Positions 63,823-64,000 of a stretch of 64,000 nt of DNA are shown piece after piece. The notes under the pieces were generated by a model, which made no database searches, was not told the DNA's origin, and saw only the letters and a list, made by a program, of their open reading frames with translations. How positions within the stretch are numbered: position 1 is the stretch's first letter; every line of letters begins with the position of its first letter. Position numbers and translations under genes: made by a program. This DNA is from Singulisphaera acidiphila DSM 18658 (GTDB lineage: Bacteria; Planctomycetota; Planctomycetia; Isosphaerales; Isosphaeraceae): contig NC_019892.1 in assembly GCF_000242455.2 (NCBI RefSeq), positions 4,092,001 to 4,156,000 on the forward strand, read 5' to 3'.

Positions 63823-64000
63823 GCAGATCCCACTGTCAAGCGAAGCTCCCGTGTGGCCATCTCAGCTCAGCACCTCCGTTTCCTGACCAACCAATGGAAC
63901 AGTCAAAGAAGCCGAAGATAGGGAACTCGCCTGAAAATCGACGTTTCGCTCGCCCAAGCGATCTCAACGCCGGCCCAGTAGCAATAAAAAGCAGTCAATC
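63823..64000. other. Window end, nothing recognised
   Basis: The last 180 bases show no gene, structure or promoter that I can support. Confidence 0.4.

Overview
The window is about 64 kb of high-GC DNA from a planctomycete, most likely family Isosphaeraceae. The 16S gene has the planctomycete-type start (AACGTTGGCGGCGTGGATTAG), and the protein content fits: a DUF1501 exported protein, a di-haem oxidoreductase, EF-hand secreted proteins, an FG-GAP protein, an ECF sigma factor with a long membrane-anchored tail, and several lineage-type proteins of unknown function. Most genes have recognisable Shine-Dalgarno sequences, which were used to choose starts. Everything here was read by eye; no database search was run.

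Layout. 0.1-9.6 kb: lactate permease, a small unknown protein, a YfcE-type phosphodiesterase, a GlmU-like nucleotidyltransferase/acyltransferase, a DMT exporter, a membrane-anchored SGNH-like protein, and an overlapping glycosyltransferase/2-hydroxyacid dehydrogenase pair. 9.8-15.4 kb: a zinc-ribbon M48 peptidase divergent from a BlaI repressor gene whose promoter carries a BlaI-like operator, then a di-haem cytochrome and two tandem paralogous membrane proteins. 15.5-19 kb (minus strand): serS-mgtE-creatininase operon. 19.3-20.6 kb: a REP-associated tyrosine transposase (RAYT) flanked by two oppositely oriented arrays of palindromic repeats. 20.6-34 kb: M20 dipeptidase, an orphan solute-binding lipoprotein, VanZ, EF-hand membrane protein, FG-GAP protein, Uma2 nuclease, ECF sigma factor, CbiX-type chelatase, DegT aminotransferase. 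34.3-38.6 kb: mutY, a clpX broken by a one-base frameshift, and an aminotransferase. 38.7-49.5 kb: MFS exporter, acetyltransferase, a large GT39-like membrane protein, a Cys-rich secreted protein with its own promoter and terminator, DUF1501, a MalK-type ATPase and an xdhC-mocA-moaD molybdenum-cofactor cluster. 49.5-55.3 kb: a complete 16S-23S-5S rRNA operon with promoter, two boxA-like elements and a terminator. 55.5-64 kb: GT87-like membrane protein, Gfo/Idh oxidoreductase, six-EF-hand secreted protein, YraN, a small lipoprotein, a hexuronate-type MFS transporter, an SGNH hydrolase and a DUF6065-like protein.

The strongest candidates for something beyond routine annotation are the RAYT/REP cassette (with a damaged or recoded transposase 5' end), the BlaI-operator promoter shared with a metallopeptidase that is not BlaR1, the clpX frameshift, and a MoaD-like sulfur carrier with an 18-residue tail after its Gly-Gly. 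Three further dispersed hairpin types occur in intergenic spaces.
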